DNA of 64,000 bases, taken from Sediminicola sp037203765. Its GTDB lineage: Bacteria; Bacteroidota; Bacteroidia; Flavobacteriales; Flavobacteriaceae. A model generated the notes under the pieces. The model did not search any database, was not told the DNA's origin, and worked only from the letters and a program-made list of their open reading frames with translations. Below, in pieces: positions 34,773 through 43,546 of this stretch. The translations under genes and the position numbers were made by a program. The number at the start of each line of letters is the position of its first letter. Position 1 is the stretch's first letter. The DNA lies in contig NZ_JBBCAS010000002.1 of the NCBI RefSeq assembly GCF_037203765.1, positions 475,436 through 539,435 on the forward strand. The letters run 5' to 3'.

Positions 34773-35498
34773 ATGGATAACCCCGGGGACATTATTTTAG
34801 GAAAGCTTTATTTGATACCCACTACTTTGGGCGATAATGAACCCCTAGAGGTCCTGCCCATCTCCATAAAAAGGGCCATTGAACAAATAGATTACTATAT
34901 TGTTGAAAACGAAAAAACGGCACGGCGCTTCATTAAGAAGATTTATTCCAAGAAATCACAGCCAGATCTTCATATTGAGTTGCTCAATAAGTTTACCGAA
35001 CCAGAGGCTATCCCAACTTTTTTGGAGCCTTGTCTGGAGGGTCATCATGTAGGGATCATCTCCGAGGCAGGTTGCCCTGGCATTGCCGATCCCGGCGCTG
35101 ATGTGGTACGAATTGCACATCAAAAAGGAATTCAGGTGGTCCCACTTGTTGGTCCGTCATCTATTCTTTTGGCCCTGATGGCAAGCGGCATGAACGGTCA
35201 AAGTTTCACCTTCAATGGTTATCTTCCCATAGATGGATCTGAAAGAAAGAGTGCCATAAAGCGCATGGAGAAAATCTCGAGGGAACAGAACCAATCCCAG
35301 ATATTTATAGAGACACCCTATCGCAATGATAAATTAATGGCCGACCTGCTAAGAACCCTTTCCAGTGGGTGTATGGTCTGTGTGGCCTGTGACATCACTT
35401 TGCCCACCGAGTACATTGCAACCAAGAGTGTACTGGAATGGCAAAAAATAACCCTAGACCTTCACAAAAGACCTACCATATTTATCATTCACGCATAA
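34773..35498 (+). CDS. RsmI-like SAM-dependent methyltransferase (tetrapyrrole methylase fold)
   Basis: A 241-residue protein with the fold of RsmI, which 2'-O-methylates C1402 of 16S rRNA. The start LGKLYLIPTTLGD differs from the classical LIPTPIGN. GIISEAGCPGIADPGADVVR and VVPLVGPSSILLALMASGM match the SAM site. It is shorter than typical RsmI (around 280) and lacks the C-terminal extension, so it may be the second, shorter paralogue common in Bacteroidota, with an unproven target. It ends at a hairpin. Confidence 0.82.
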   Translation: MDNPGDIILGKLYLIPTTLGDNEPLEVLPISIKRAIEQIDYYIVENEKTARRFIKKIYSKKSQPDLHIELLNKFTEPEAIPTFLEPCLEGHHVGIISEAGCPGIADPGADVVRIAHQKGIQVVPLVGPSSILLALMASGMNGQSFTFNGYLPIDGSERKSAIKRMEKISREQNQSQIFIETPYRNDKLMADLLRTLSSGCMVCVACDITLPTEYIATKSVLEWQKITLDLHKRPTIFIIHA

Positions 35499-35502
35499 AA
35501 AA

Positions 35503-35524
35503 ACCTTAGTGTTTCCACTAAGGT
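35503..35524 (-). terminator. Rho-independent terminator between convergent genes
   Basis: ACCTTAGTG (35503-35511) pairs with CACTAAGGT (35516-35524) around tttc. On the minus strand the stem is followed by seven T residues, so it mainly ends the lysozyme-like gene. It can also act weakly on the methyltransferase transcript. Confidence 0.82.
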
Positions 35525-35548
35525 CCTTTCTCATTTTCAAGATTAAAT

Positions 35549-36187
35549 TTAAATTTTCGGGTTCCGCACTGGAGGGATATGTGAAATATCATATCCTGAG
35601 AACTTCCTCATGTAATAGGCGATACTTGTACCAAATTCGTCACTTACATTATGTTCTCCAAAAGAGCGCAAGAACTTCTTTACATTCCCAGCACCAGCCA
35701 AATGGGCTGCAGCCAAGATTCCAGACTCTGTCACCTTCACACCGCCAATACGCTTACCATTGAAACGCTTAATATCCCTTCGTAAAATCCACTTATTCCG
35801 GGCAATATTGGTATGAAATGCCTTTTCCTGTAACATAGGGTCATTGATAAAACGAGTGGCATTGTACACACCCATTAATTGCAAAGTACCAATTCCGAAT
35901 TGATATTTGCCCAAGTACCCCAAGGCATTGATGGTGAAATAATCACCTTGTGATTCCTTAAAAGCCAAAGCTTCCTTGAATCCGATATACGAACTCCCCA
36001 AAAAGGGAGGTGCCACCATAACAGGGTTGAAAATAGTTTTGTTTTTGGGGAACAAAACTTCAGTAGGCTTATTTACTTTAAGGGTTGAGGGTACTTCCAT
36101 TACTTTATAGGAAGCTGAATTAAACCCAAAACTCATTAAAATAAAAATCATGATTAGCGGACAAAAGACGTTTATCCATCTTCTCAT
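35549..36187 (-). CDS. Secreted lysozyme-like / transglycosylase-type protein
   Basis: A 212-residue exported protein with an N-terminal hydrophobic segment (about 5-22). The segment ALAFKESQGDYFTINALGYL followed by GKYQFG resembles the active-site region of goose-type or SLT lysozyme folds, with the Glu in KESQG as likely catalytic acid. The later ILAAAHLAGAGNVKKFLRSFG is also typical. It likely cleaves or binds peptidoglycan. The neighbour mltG supports cell-wall work. It has a strong own promoter and terminator. Confidence 0.7.
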   Translation of the reverse strand: MRRWINVFCPLIMIFILMSFGFNSASYKVMEVPSTLKVNKPTEVLFPKNKTIFNPVMVAPPFLGSSYIGFKEALAFKESQGDYFTINALGYLGKYQFGIGTLQLMGVYNATRFINDPMLQEKAFHTNIARNKWILRRDIKRFNGKRIGGVKVTESGILAAAHLAGAGNVKKFLRSFGEHNVSDEFGTSIAYYMRKFSGYDISHIPPVRNPKI

Positions 36188-36244
36188 AGTTTTGATTTCT
36201 TAAGACTTACTCTCTTGAAAAAGAGATGCTTAAATTTCTAAGGG

Positions 36245-36274
36245 CAAATATACGCCCTTATTTCTCTTAACAAA
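36245..36274 (-). promoter_or_regulatory. Promoter of the lysozyme-like gene (TTTG-18-TATATTTG)
   Basis: On the minus strand TTTG (36274-36271) is followed after 18 bases by TATATTTG (36252-36245), a full consensus match. TAAGGGC/GCCCTTA (36239-36260) forms an inverted repeat across the -7 element. A 6-bp hairpin, TCTCTT-gaaa-AAGAGA (36211-36226), lies in the leader. Confidence 0.75.
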
Positions 36275-36336
36275 CCAAAGATTGTCTTAAAAATGCTAAT
36301 TTTTAGCTAAAATGCCTTAAAATCAGGATGATAGGT

Positions 36337-37380
36337 TTACCTGTTAATCTTTTGAGCATTGATCCAGCGCACATATTGTTCCTTATTTTGGTTGTGCTGA
36401 GTCAAGTTTTTCGCGAATTTATGGTACCCAAAATTCTCAACATTGGCTACAAAATAATAATACTCATGTTCTTCCGGACTCAACACGGCATCAATAGCCG
36501 ATATATCTGGCATGGCTATCGGACCTGGAGGCAAGCCTGCATATTTATAGGTATTATAAGGAGAATCCAAGGTGAGATCCTTGTATAAAACCCTTTTGTA
36601 AACCGTATTGAAATCACCACTATTTAACTTTAGGGCGTAGATAACGGTTGGATCTGCCTGTAACTTCATTCCCACCTTTAGCCTATTCAGATAAACTCCA
36701 GCTACCCTTGGTCTTTCATCTACCTTGGCAGTTTCCTTATGAACAATAGAAGCCAGGGCGATCACCTCGTTGGGAGTCATTCCCATTTTTTTAGCCTTCT
36801 CCACTCTATCGGCATTCCAAAACCTCTGGTATTCCTTATGCATCCTATCCCTAAAACTTTCAGGCGATGTATTCCAGAAAAACTCATAGCTATTGGGGAT
36901 GTACATGGCCAATTTGGTCTCATTGGTAAAACCATTGGCTTGTAAAAACTCCCTATCATTGAAGGTCTCCAATAATAGGAGACTGTCTGGCTCCAATTGA
37001 GCCGCTATTCTTCCGGCAAGGTCTCCCAGAGTTTCTTGATTATTGAAAGATACCCTAATAGGGATGTTTTTGCTACGCAGGGAGTTTACAATATCATTAT
37101 TGCTCATTCCTTTTTCTATGAGGTACTTTCCTCCACGAACATTGGAAGCGTACCCTTTGCGTACCGCTACCTTTTCAAAGGTGGACATATTCTTTACTAA
37201 TGGCGCCAACATTTCCTTTACGTCGTTAAAATCATCATCCGATCTTACAAAAACATGGGCCTCCTCATTGTTGAATTTTGTATTTGGCGCAAAAACAGCA
37301 TTGTACACCATAAAAGCAAAGGCACCACCGGCAACTACGCCTATCAATAGGATAGCCAATAAAATTTTCTTTATATACAT
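36337..37380 (-). CDS. mltG: Endolytic transglycosylase MltG
   Basis: Cleaves nascent peptidoglycan strands at the membrane and sets glycan length. The 347 residues have one N-terminal membrane helix (about 4-25), a LysM-like segment, and the YceG core VIALASIVHKETAKVDERPR with the conserved catalytic Glu in HKET, then GVYLNRLKVGMKLQADPTVI and SPYNTYKYAGLPPGPI. Its start overlaps the stop of the acetyltransferase gene by one base, in an operon with dapF, another cell-wall gene. Confidence 0.94.
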   Translation of the reverse strand: MYIKKILLAILLIGVVAGGAFAFMVYNAVFAPNTKFNNEEAHVFVRSDDDFNDVKEMLAPLVKNMSTFEKVAVRKGYASNVRGGKYLIEKGMSNNDIVNSLRSKNIPIRVSFNNQETLGDLAGRIAAQLEPDSLLLLETFNDREFLQANGFTNETKLAMYIPNSYEFFWNTSPESFRDRMHKEYQRFWNADRVEKAKKMGMTPNEVIALASIVHKETAKVDERPRVAGVYLNRLKVGMKLQADPTVIYALKLNSGDFNTVYKRVLYKDLTLDSPYNTYKYAGLPPGPIAMPDISAIDAVLSPEEHEYYYFVANVENFGYHKFAKNLTQHNQNKEQYVRWINAQKINR

Positions 37381-37904
37381 TACTTATTTATCTTTTGAAA
37401 TAATATTTCTCCTTTATATTCCTTGTTATGGAAAACCCAATCTTTCTTCTCTCCTACTTCCACGAATCCCATTTTTTTGAACAAATGGATACTGGCTTCA
37501 TTCCCACTGAGGACATTGGCATACAACTGGCGCAAATGTAGGCCATTAAACGCATAATTTTCCAACAATTCCATAGCCTCACGCCCAAGACCTTTATTTC
37601 TATCCTTTTCTTCCAAAATAACGATTCCTATACCTGCCCTATGGTTGTGCGGGTCAAAATCAAAAAGGTCAATCAGTCCAACTGCCCTATCCGAGGAATC
37701 ACAGATACACAACCGCAATTGTTTTGCCTCATAGATATCTTTATGGGCATTGTCCAAGTATTGCTGCAAGATATATTTTGAATAGGGGGTCGTGGTTCCA
37801 CTAATTTCCCAAATTTCCGTATTGTTCTCCAGCTCGTACAGAAATTGTAGATCCTCTGGTTCCAAAGCTCTTAGGTATCCAATTTTTCCTCTTAGGCTCA
37901 ACAT
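37380..37904 (-). CDS. GNAT family N-acetyltransferase (RimJ/RimL-like)
   Basis: A 174-residue acetyltransferase. The N-terminus LRALEPEDLQFLYELENN and the acetyl-CoA segment EEKDRNKGLGREAMELLENY are typical of the RimJ/RimL/SpeG group, ending with HLFKKMGFVEVGE. The substrate is unknown. It overlaps dapF by 7 bases upstream and mltG by 1 base downstream, so all three are coupled. Confidence 0.85.
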   Translation of the reverse strand: MLSLRGKIGYLRALEPEDLQFLYELENNTEIWEISGTTTPYSKYILQQYLDNAHKDIYEAKQLRLCICDSSDRAVGLIDLFDFDPHNHRAGIGIVILEEKDRNKGLGREAMELLENYAFNGLHLRQLYANVLSGNEASIHLFKKMGFVEVGEKKDWVFHNKEYKGEILFQKINK

Positions 37905-38674
37905 AAAATCTCCCCTTTAAATACCTGTTTTGCCGGACCTACCAAATGGATATTGCGGTATCCATCATTATGCTTTTCAAAGTGCACACTGAGATTACCC
38001 CCCAAAGTCTTGATGGAAACCTTATTTCCGGTAACCTTTCCCAAGTTATGCATTGCCAATGCCACGGCCGTTACACCCGTCCCACAGGACAGGGTTTCGT
38101 CCTCTACTCCCCTTTCATAGGTTCTTACATTGAAACTATCCTTACTTTCCAATTTAACAAAATTAATATTGCTGCCCTTCTCGCCATAGAGTCCATATCT
38201 AAGCTTTGCCCCTTCCCTGGGCACATCCACTTTTTGGATATCTTCTACCATCTGAACATGGTGTGGCGACCCAGTATCCAAGAATAGATAATCATCCTTT
38301 TCCTGTACTTCCACTACGTCCTGCATTTGAAGGCTTACTATTTCGCCATCCACGGATGCATGGTGCAAACCATCTACCGCCACAAAAGTCGCGGTATCGG
38401 CAATGACCCCTAAGTATTTTGCAAAAGCGACCAAACACCTTCCTCCATTGCCGCACATCGTGCTTGGGTTTCCGTCCGAATTATAATAGACCATCTTAAA
38501 ATCGGTCTGCTCATCATTTTCCAATAGAATGAGTCCATCCGCACCGATGCCAAACTTGCGATCGCAAAGATCGGCCACCAATCGAGTATTTGATTTGGGA
38601 AATATTTCATCCCTATTATCGATCATGACAAAGTCATTTCCCGTTCCCTGATATTTGTAAAATATAAGCTTCAT
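37898..38674 (-). CDS. dapF: Diaminopimelate epimerase
   Basis: Interconverts LL- and meso-diaminopimelate for lysine and peptidoglycan synthesis. The 258 residues show both catalytic cysteines: one in SDGNPSTMCGNGGRC and one in ETLSCGTGVTAVA. The N-terminal FYKYQGTGNDFVMIDNRD is characteristic. It is the first gene of the dapF-acetyltransferase-mltG unit, preceded by a -7 element. Confidence 0.95.
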   Translation of the reverse strand: MKLIFYKYQGTGNDFVMIDNRDEIFPKSNTRLVADLCDRKFGIGADGLILLENDEQTDFKMVYYNSDGNPSTMCGNGGRCLVAFAKYLGVIADTATFVAVDGLHHASVDGEIVSLQMQDVVEVQEKDDYLFLDTGSPHHVQMVEDIQKVDVPREGAKLRYGLYGEKGSNINFVKLESKDSFNVRTYERGVEDETLSCGTGVTAVALAMHNLGKVTGNKVSIKTLGGNLSVHFEKHNDGYRNIHLVGPAKQVFKGEILC

Positions 38675-38690
38675 ATCATATTTTGTGGTA

Positions 38691-38698
38691 CAAATATA
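38691..38698 (-). promoter_or_regulatory. -7 promoter element of dapF
   Basis: On the minus strand this reads TATATTTG (exact TAnnTTTG), 16 bases before the dapF ATG. No -33 TTG is seen at the usual spacing. Confidence 0.55.
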
Positions 38699-38805
38699 AA
38701 GCTTTATTAAGGGTTTTTTAGCAGTTAAAAAGACGTTAAACCCAAATAATTGCTGCTTAAATGAATTAATTTTACGGCAGTAGCATATATTAAATTTTAT
38801 TCATC

Positions 38806-40203
38806 ATGAAAAAAATAACCACTTTGTTATTGGTTTCCATTTTTGGAGGTGCCATCACCTTGGGAAGCTATAAATTATTCCTAGAAAAACCTAACTACGC
38901 TGTTGTGACCGAAAATGCCGACCATGGCTTTTTCAATACCAGCTATACCCCTACCTCTGCCAAGGGGGCTGGGATCAATGAGGTAGATTTTACCATTGCC
39001 GCACAGAATACGGTCAATTCGGTTGTGCACGTAAAAAATGTAACCGTGAGCAGCGGACCAACCACGATCATGGAATTTTTATATGGCTCTGGTGGCAGCC
39101 AAAGGCCGCAAGTTGGTACGGGGTCCGGGGTTATCATTTCCCCAGATGGTTACATTGTAACCAACAACCATGTTATTGCCAACGCCACCCAATTACAAGT
39201 TACCCTTAACAACAATAAGACATACACCGCCGAACTAGTGGGCACAGACCCCAATTCCGATATTGCACTCCTCAAAATAGATGCGAAGGACAAGCTTCCG
39301 TATTTGGCATTTGGCGATTCGGACAATGCTAAAATTGGCGAGTGGGTTTTGGCCGTTGGTAATCCTTTTAACCTGACTTCTACCGTGACAGCTGGGATTG
39401 TAAGTGCAAAGGCTCGTGATCTGGGTGGGATGACCAACCAGTCTTTTATACAGACCGATGCCGCAGTCAACCCCGGAAATAGTGGAGGAGCCTTGGTAAA
39501 TACCAATGGTGACCTCATAGGTATCAATACAGCGATTACCTCCCAGACAGGTTCCTATGTAGGGTATTCCTTTGCGGTACCAAGCAATATTGCAAAAAAG
39601 GTCGTGGAGGACATTATGGAATATGGTAATGTCCAAAAGGGAATCCTTGGAATAAATACGGTAAGATCCTCTACCCCATACGCCATTGAAAACGGGATCA
39701 ATGAGGTAGATGGTGTTTATATCACCAGTGTTGAGGAGGATTCAGGAGCCTATGATGCCAAGTTGCAGGAAGGTGATGTTCTTAAAAAGGTTGACGATAT
39801 TGTAGTCCATAAGTTTCCAGATCTGGTGGGATATATTTCAACAAAAAGACCCGGAGATGAGATCAAGGTAACCATTGACCGGGAAGGTGAAACCTTGGTA
39901 GTGCCTGTTGTTCTTAAGGAAAGACAGACCTTGGTAGTTCCGGTCATGGGATTGGAAGTGAAAAATCTCAATCCTGAGGACCAAAAGAAATTCAAAACCA
40001 AAAAAGGGGTCAAAATTGTGGGGGTTCCAGAAAGTTTTAGGGGCTATGGATTAGAGGGCAAGGTCTTGCTTGCCGTAGACAATAAGGAGATCGGTAATAT
40101 TACGGATGCCAAAAATCTATTTGGCGGCATTTCCAAATATGGTAAAACGAGTATCACCATGATCAACGAAAAAGGGGAACGCGAACGCCTTATTTTCCAA
40201 TAA
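38806..40203 (+). CDS. Periplasmic serine protease of the HtrA/DegP family
   Basis: A 465-residue envelope-stress protease. An N-terminal hydrophobic segment (about 4-22) exports or anchors it. The trypsin-like domain has His122 in TNNHVI, Asp152 in NSDIALLKID and Ser226 in NPGNSGGAL. A PDZ domain follows at about 270-365 (QEGDVLKKVDDIVV), and a degenerate second one ends the protein. It stands alone between the divergent dapF unit and gap, with its own terminator. Confidence 0.93.
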   Translation: MKKITTLLLVSIFGGAITLGSYKLFLEKPNYAVVTENADHGFFNTSYTPTSAKGAGINEVDFTIAAQNTVNSVVHVKNVTVSSGPTTIMEFLYGSGGSQRPQVGTGSGVIISPDGYIVTNNHVIANATQLQVTLNNNKTYTAELVGTDPNSDIALLKIDAKDKLPYLAFGDSDNAKIGEWVLAVGNPFNLTSTVTAGIVSAKARDLGGMTNQSFIQTDAAVNPGNSGGALVNTNGDLIGINTAITSQTGSYVGYSFAVPSNIAKKVVEDIMEYGNVQKGILGINTVRSSTPYAIENGINEVDGVYITSVEEDSGAYDAKLQEGDVLKKVDDIVVHKFPDLVGYISTKRPGDEIKVTIDREGETLVVPVVLKERQTLVVPVMGLEVKNLNPEDQKKFKTKKGVKIVGVPESFRGYGLEGKVLLAVDNKEIGNITDAKNLFGGISKYGKTSITMINEKGERERLIFQ

Positions 40204-40220
40204 GAGAATTGAACTTAAAA

Positions 40221-40242
40221 AAGCGCTCTCAACAGAGCGCTT
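40221..40242. terminator. Rho-independent terminator after htrA
   Basis: AAGCGCTCT (40221-40229) pairs perfectly with AGAGCGCTT (40234-40242) around caac, followed by seven T. Confidence 0.9.
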
Positions 40243-40283
40243 TTTTTATTGAACAAATGTTTTACGAAATCGATTGAAATATA

Positions 40284-40291
40284 TATTTTTG
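40284..40291 (+). promoter_or_regulatory. -7 promoter element of gap
   Basis: TATTTTTG, an exact TAnnTTTG, 29 bases before the ATG at 40321. No exact -33 TTG is present at the usual distance. Confidence 0.5.
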
Positions 40292-40320
40292 CCGAAATTT
40301 AACAGTTTCAAACCCATTTA

Positions 40321-41766
40321 ATGAGTCCCAACAAATACGAGAAAGAATTAGCTTTCCAAGCCGACAGAAGAAAAGCTACTACCGAATTTATCAAAATCAC
40401 AAGCGATCTATGGTATGACAGTTCCATTGAGGTAGTACTTTTTAAAAATCAGATCATAGACAAGAATGTTAGCGACATCATCAACCTGCACGAATACGCC
40501 GGTCAGTTTGTTCAAAAACCCATTTCCATTTTCGACTCTGTTGAAATCCTAAGGGCTATTTATGATTTGAACTTGCCTCCAGCCAAATTGGATATCGGTA
40601 AACTTACCTATGAGTATCATTCAGATGAGAACAACTACAATAATGTAAAAGCATTTGTTGTCGACAAGTTAAAGGATGCCAGTAGTTCAAAAGAAATAAA
40701 GCCAAAGGACGTAGTTTTATATGGTTTTGGAAGAATTGGAAGACTTGTTGCCAGGGAACTTATGGCAAAAACAGGAAAGGGGAGTCAGCTTAGACTTCGC
40801 GCCATAGTTACCCGCGGAACAATAAACGCTGAAATTCTTGAGAAAAGGGCCAATCTATTGAGAACGGATTCTGTCCACGGCCAATTTATGGGTACTGTGG
40901 AAGTGGATGCCCCCAATGAAGCCCTGTTGATCAATGGGACCACGGTCCATATGATCAGTGCCGATAAACCAGAGGATATCGACTATACAAAATACGGTAT
41001 TTACGGTGCCTTGGTCATTGACAACACAGGTGCCTTTAGGGATAAGGAAGCACTGAGCAGACATTTGTCGTCCAACGGAGCCTCCAGGGTACTCTTAACG
41101 GCTCCCGGCAAGGAAGTCCCCAATATTGTACACGGAGTAAACCATAATGAATACGACCCCGATAGCACAAAGATTTATTCGGCAGCCTCATGTACCACCA
41201 ATGCCATTACCCCTATTTTAAAGGTAATAGAGGACACTTTGGGTATTAAAAAAGGACATTTGGAAACCATCCATGCCTATACCAACGACCAAAATTTGGT
41301 AGATAATATGCACAGCAAGTACAGAAGAGGTAGAGCTGCTGCTTTGAACATGGTAATTACCGAGACGGGTGCTGGTAGCGCGGTTGCAAAAGCCCTGCCC
41401 AGTTTAAAAGGGAAATTGACCTCCAATGCCATCAGGGTACCCGTACCCAATGGGTCTTTGGCTATATTAAATATAGAAGTGAACAAAAAAACCACCAAGG
41501 AAGGTCTAAACGAAATCGTTAAAAAATATTCCTTGGAAGGTGCGTTGGTGGAACAAATAAAATACTCCATGAGCAACGAATTGGTTTCCTCCGATATTGT
41601 TGGCACCAATGCCCCGTCTATCTACGACAGTCCGGCCACGATTGTCTCCGCAGATGGTAAAAATGTAGTACTATATATATGGTATGACAATGAATATGGA
41701 TATTCCCATCAGGTTATCCGTTTGGCCAAATATATTTCGAAAGTAAGAAGATATACCTATTATTAA
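40321..41766 (+). CDS. Glyceraldehyde-3-phosphate dehydrogenase with N-terminal extension
   Basis: Oxidises and phosphorylates glyceraldehyde-3-phosphate with NAD(P)+. The catalytic core starts near residue 130: GFGRIGR at 135-141, the active-site Cys291 in SAASCTTN and His318 in TIHAYT. About 130 extra N-terminal residues (helical, charged, no signal peptide) precede it, making 481 residues against about 335 for ordinary GAPDH. Extended forms of this kind occur in Bacteroidota beside a standard GAPDH. Physiological direction is unknown. Confidence 0.9.
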   Translation: MSPNKYEKELAFQADRRKATTEFIKITSDLWYDSSIEVVLFKNQIIDKNVSDIINLHEYAGQFVQKPISIFDSVEILRAIYDLNLPPAKLDIGKLTYEYHSDENNYNNVKAFVVDKLKDASSSKEIKPKDVVLYGFGRIGRLVARELMAKTGKGSQLRLRAIVTRGTINAEILEKRANLLRTDSVHGQFMGTVEVDAPNEALLINGTTVHMISADKPEDIDYTKYGIYGALVIDNTGAFRDKEALSRHLSSNGASRVLLTAPGKEVPNIVHGVNHNEYDPDSTKIYSAASCTTNAITPILKVIEDTLGIKKGHLETIHAYTNDQNLVDNMHSKYRRGRAAALNMVITETGAGSAVAKALPSLKGKLTSNAIRVPVPNGSLAILNIEVNKKTTKEGLNEIVKKYSLEGALVEQIKYSMSNELVSSDIVGTNAPSIYDSPATIVSADGKNVVLYIWYDNEYGYSHQVIRLAKYISKVRRYTYY

Positions 41767-41808
41767 TAGGTAAGGAAGATCCTTAAAATAATGTTCTGGT
41801 TAATTTCC

Positions 41809-41851
41809 AATCGGGCTACAATCATCATAATTCGATTTTTGTAGTCCGATT
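41809..41851 (+). terminator. Rho-independent terminator after gap
   Basis: A 13-base arm starting AATCGG (41809-41821) pairs with the arm ending CCGATT (41839-41851) with one G-U pair; the loop is 17 bases. The T-rich stretch ttatatttt follows. Confidence 0.7.
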
Positions 41852-41960
41852 TTATATTTTGTCCGTATATAAAAAGGAATGTTCAATATGTTTTAATATT
41901 TAACATTATTAATTTACTTTAGTCTACACTTTCTAATTAATAACAAGAAGCATTTTATAA

Positions 41961-42590
41961 ATGAAAATTCACAAAGTCCTATTTATTGCATTTGCCCTAT
42001 TGGCGTTTAATCTACAGTTTGCACAGGAACAAGAACAGGTCGAAGAAGAACAAAGTCTCTCTTTGGACGGGGGACCGATAAGTAGCCAGTTCGAGTATAT
42101 CACTTCCAATTCTGGAAATTATAATGCTAACGGCATTAGCTATGAGGTGGTAAAACTGATCAATATAGAAAAGCTTAGACAAAACGTTTTGGACAGTCTA
42201 AAGGTTTACAACAAAAAGACAGCTGAACTTAACGCGACCATTGCAGAAAGTGAAGCTACCATTAATACCTTGAACAAAAAGTTGGAAGAAACCTCCAATA
42301 ACCTGATGACGGTCAATGAGGAGAAGGACAGTATTTCATTTTTGGGTATCATGATCGCAAAAGGGACCTATAATTTTATGCTATGGACCATCATTACTGG
42401 CCTGCTATTGCTTCTATTGTTCTTCATCTATAAATTTAGACAGAGCAATATCTTAACACAGGAAGCAAAAACTGGACTTTCAGATCTGGAGATGGAGTAC
42501 GAGGACCATAGAAGAAGAGCCTTGGAGCGTGAACAGAAAATCAGTAGACAGCTACAGGACGAACTGAACAAGCACAAGAAAACAAAATAA
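41961..42590 (+). CDS. Exported coiled-coil membrane protein upstream of trmD
   Basis: A 209-residue protein with a cleavable signal peptide (1-22, ending FAQ), a coiled coil at about 84-122 (AELNATIAESEATINTLNKK), one membrane helix at about 137-158 and a charged helical C-terminal tail (170-209). It has no methyltransferase motif. Homologues may carry the label tRNA (guanine-N1)-methyltransferase only because trmD is next door. Function unknown. A terminator separates it from trmD, so it is its own unit. Confidence 0.8.
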   Translation: MKIHKVLFIAFALLAFNLQFAQEQEQVEEEQSLSLDGGPISSQFEYITSNSGNYNANGISYEVVKLINIEKLRQNVLDSLKVYNKKTAELNATIAESEATINTLNKKLEETSNNLMTVNEEKDSISFLGIMIAKGTYNFMLWTIITGLLLLLLFFIYKFRQSNILTQEAKTGLSDLEMEYEDHRRRALEREQKISRQLQDELNKHKKTK

Positions 42591-42591
42591 C

Positions 42592-42615
42592 AAAAAGCTC
42601 CGATCGGAGCTTTTT
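42592..42615. terminator. Rho-independent terminator (perfect palindrome)
   Basis: A perfect 24-base palindrome centred between 42603 and 42604, with the core AGCTCCGATCGGAGCT flanked by A and T runs; seven T follow. Confidence 0.88.
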
Positions 42616-42699
42616 TTAGTGAGAGGCCAAAGTAAATGTCCAACCTGTACGCCCTTTCTCAATTACATACCTTTTATGGCAAAGAAGGACCATAAAATG

Positions 42700-42707
42700 T
42701 ATCTTTG
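42700..42707 (+). promoter_or_regulatory. -7 promoter element of trmD
   Basis: TATCTTTG, an exact TAnnTTTG followed by CAC, 25 bases before the trmD ATG. Confidence 0.55.
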
Positions 42708-42732
42708 CACCATCTTATAAAGAAATACCCTA

Positions 42733-43407
42733 ATGCGCATAGATATCATTACTGTTTTACCTGAGCTCATGTCCAGTCCTTTCGAAGCCTCTATCATGAA
42801 ACGGGCCATAGAAAAGAATTTGGTAGAAGTCCATTTTCACAATCTTAGGGACTACACGGACTTAAGTTACAACCAGGTAGACGACTACCAATTTGGTGGT
42901 GGTGCCGGCATGGTTCTGATGATAGAGCCAATAGACAAATGTATTTCCAAGCTAAAATCGGAAAGGACCTATGACGAGGTGATCTATATGACCCCGGATG
43001 GGGAGACCTTGAATCAAAAGATTGCCAATGGCATCTCATTGAAAGAGAACATCATCATTCTCTGTGGGCATTACAAGGGAGTGGACCAACGGGTCAGGGA
43101 CACTTTGATTACCAGGGAAATTTCCATAGGGGACTATGTTCTTTCAGGAGGTGAATTGGGCGCCGCTGTTCTTTGTGATACCATAATTCGACTTATTCCA
43201 GGCGTTTTGAACAATGAGACTTCGGCACTGACGGATAGTTTCCAAGATAACCTTCTTGCACCACCTGTTTACACCCGACCTTCCGATTATAAGGGATTAA
43301 AGGTTCCTGAAATACTACTCAGTGGCAATTTTCCCAAAATTGAAAAATGGAGGGAGGATGAAGCGCTAAAAAGGACAGAAAGGCTCAGACCAGATCTTTT
43401 AGAGTAA
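42733..43407 (+). CDS. trmD: tRNA (guanine-N1)-methyltransferase TrmD
   Basis: Methylates N1 of G37 in tRNAs and prevents frameshifting. The 224 residues show the SPOUT-type knot: DYQFGGGAGMVLMIEPI, MTPDGETL, ILCGHYKGVDQRV, IGDYVLSGGELGA and the C-terminal domain ending KRTERLRPDL. rplS follows 139 bases downstream with its own promoter. The familiar rpsP-rimM-trmD-rplS order is reduced here to trmD-rplS. Confidence 0.96.
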   Translation: MRIDIITVLPELMSSPFEASIMKRAIEKNLVEVHFHNLRDYTDLSYNQVDDYQFGGGAGMVLMIEPIDKCISKLKSERTYDEVIYMTPDGETLNQKIANGISLKENIIILCGHYKGVDQRVRDTLITREISIGDYVLSGGELGAAVLCDTIIRLIPGVLNNETSALTDSFQDNLLAPPVYTRPSDYKGLKVPEILLSGNFPKIEKWREDEALKRTERLRPDLLE

Positions 43408-43443
43408 ATAAATACAATAGAATTAAAAAAGAACGGAAATATG

Positions 43444-43473
43444 TTGTAAATTATAATTAATAAAGTAATTTTG
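43444..43473 (+). promoter_or_regulatory. rplS promoter (TTG-19-TAATTTTG)
   Basis: TTG at 43444-43446, a 19-base spacer, then TAATTTTG at 43466-43473. This is a full match to the Bacteroidota consensus, with a leader of about 65-70 bases before the rplS ATG. Confidence 0.8.
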
Positions 43474-43546
43474 CAACCTGTTAAAATTAACCTCTGGCGA
43501 TATCCGTGAATGTTGATTTTAAGAAACTTAAAAAAATAAAATCAAG

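Noticed and set aside
36239..36260. TAAGGGC/GCCCTTA as a terminator of an upstream gene
   Set aside because: It overlaps a full-consensus promoter of the lysozyme-like gene and has no T-run in the needed direction.
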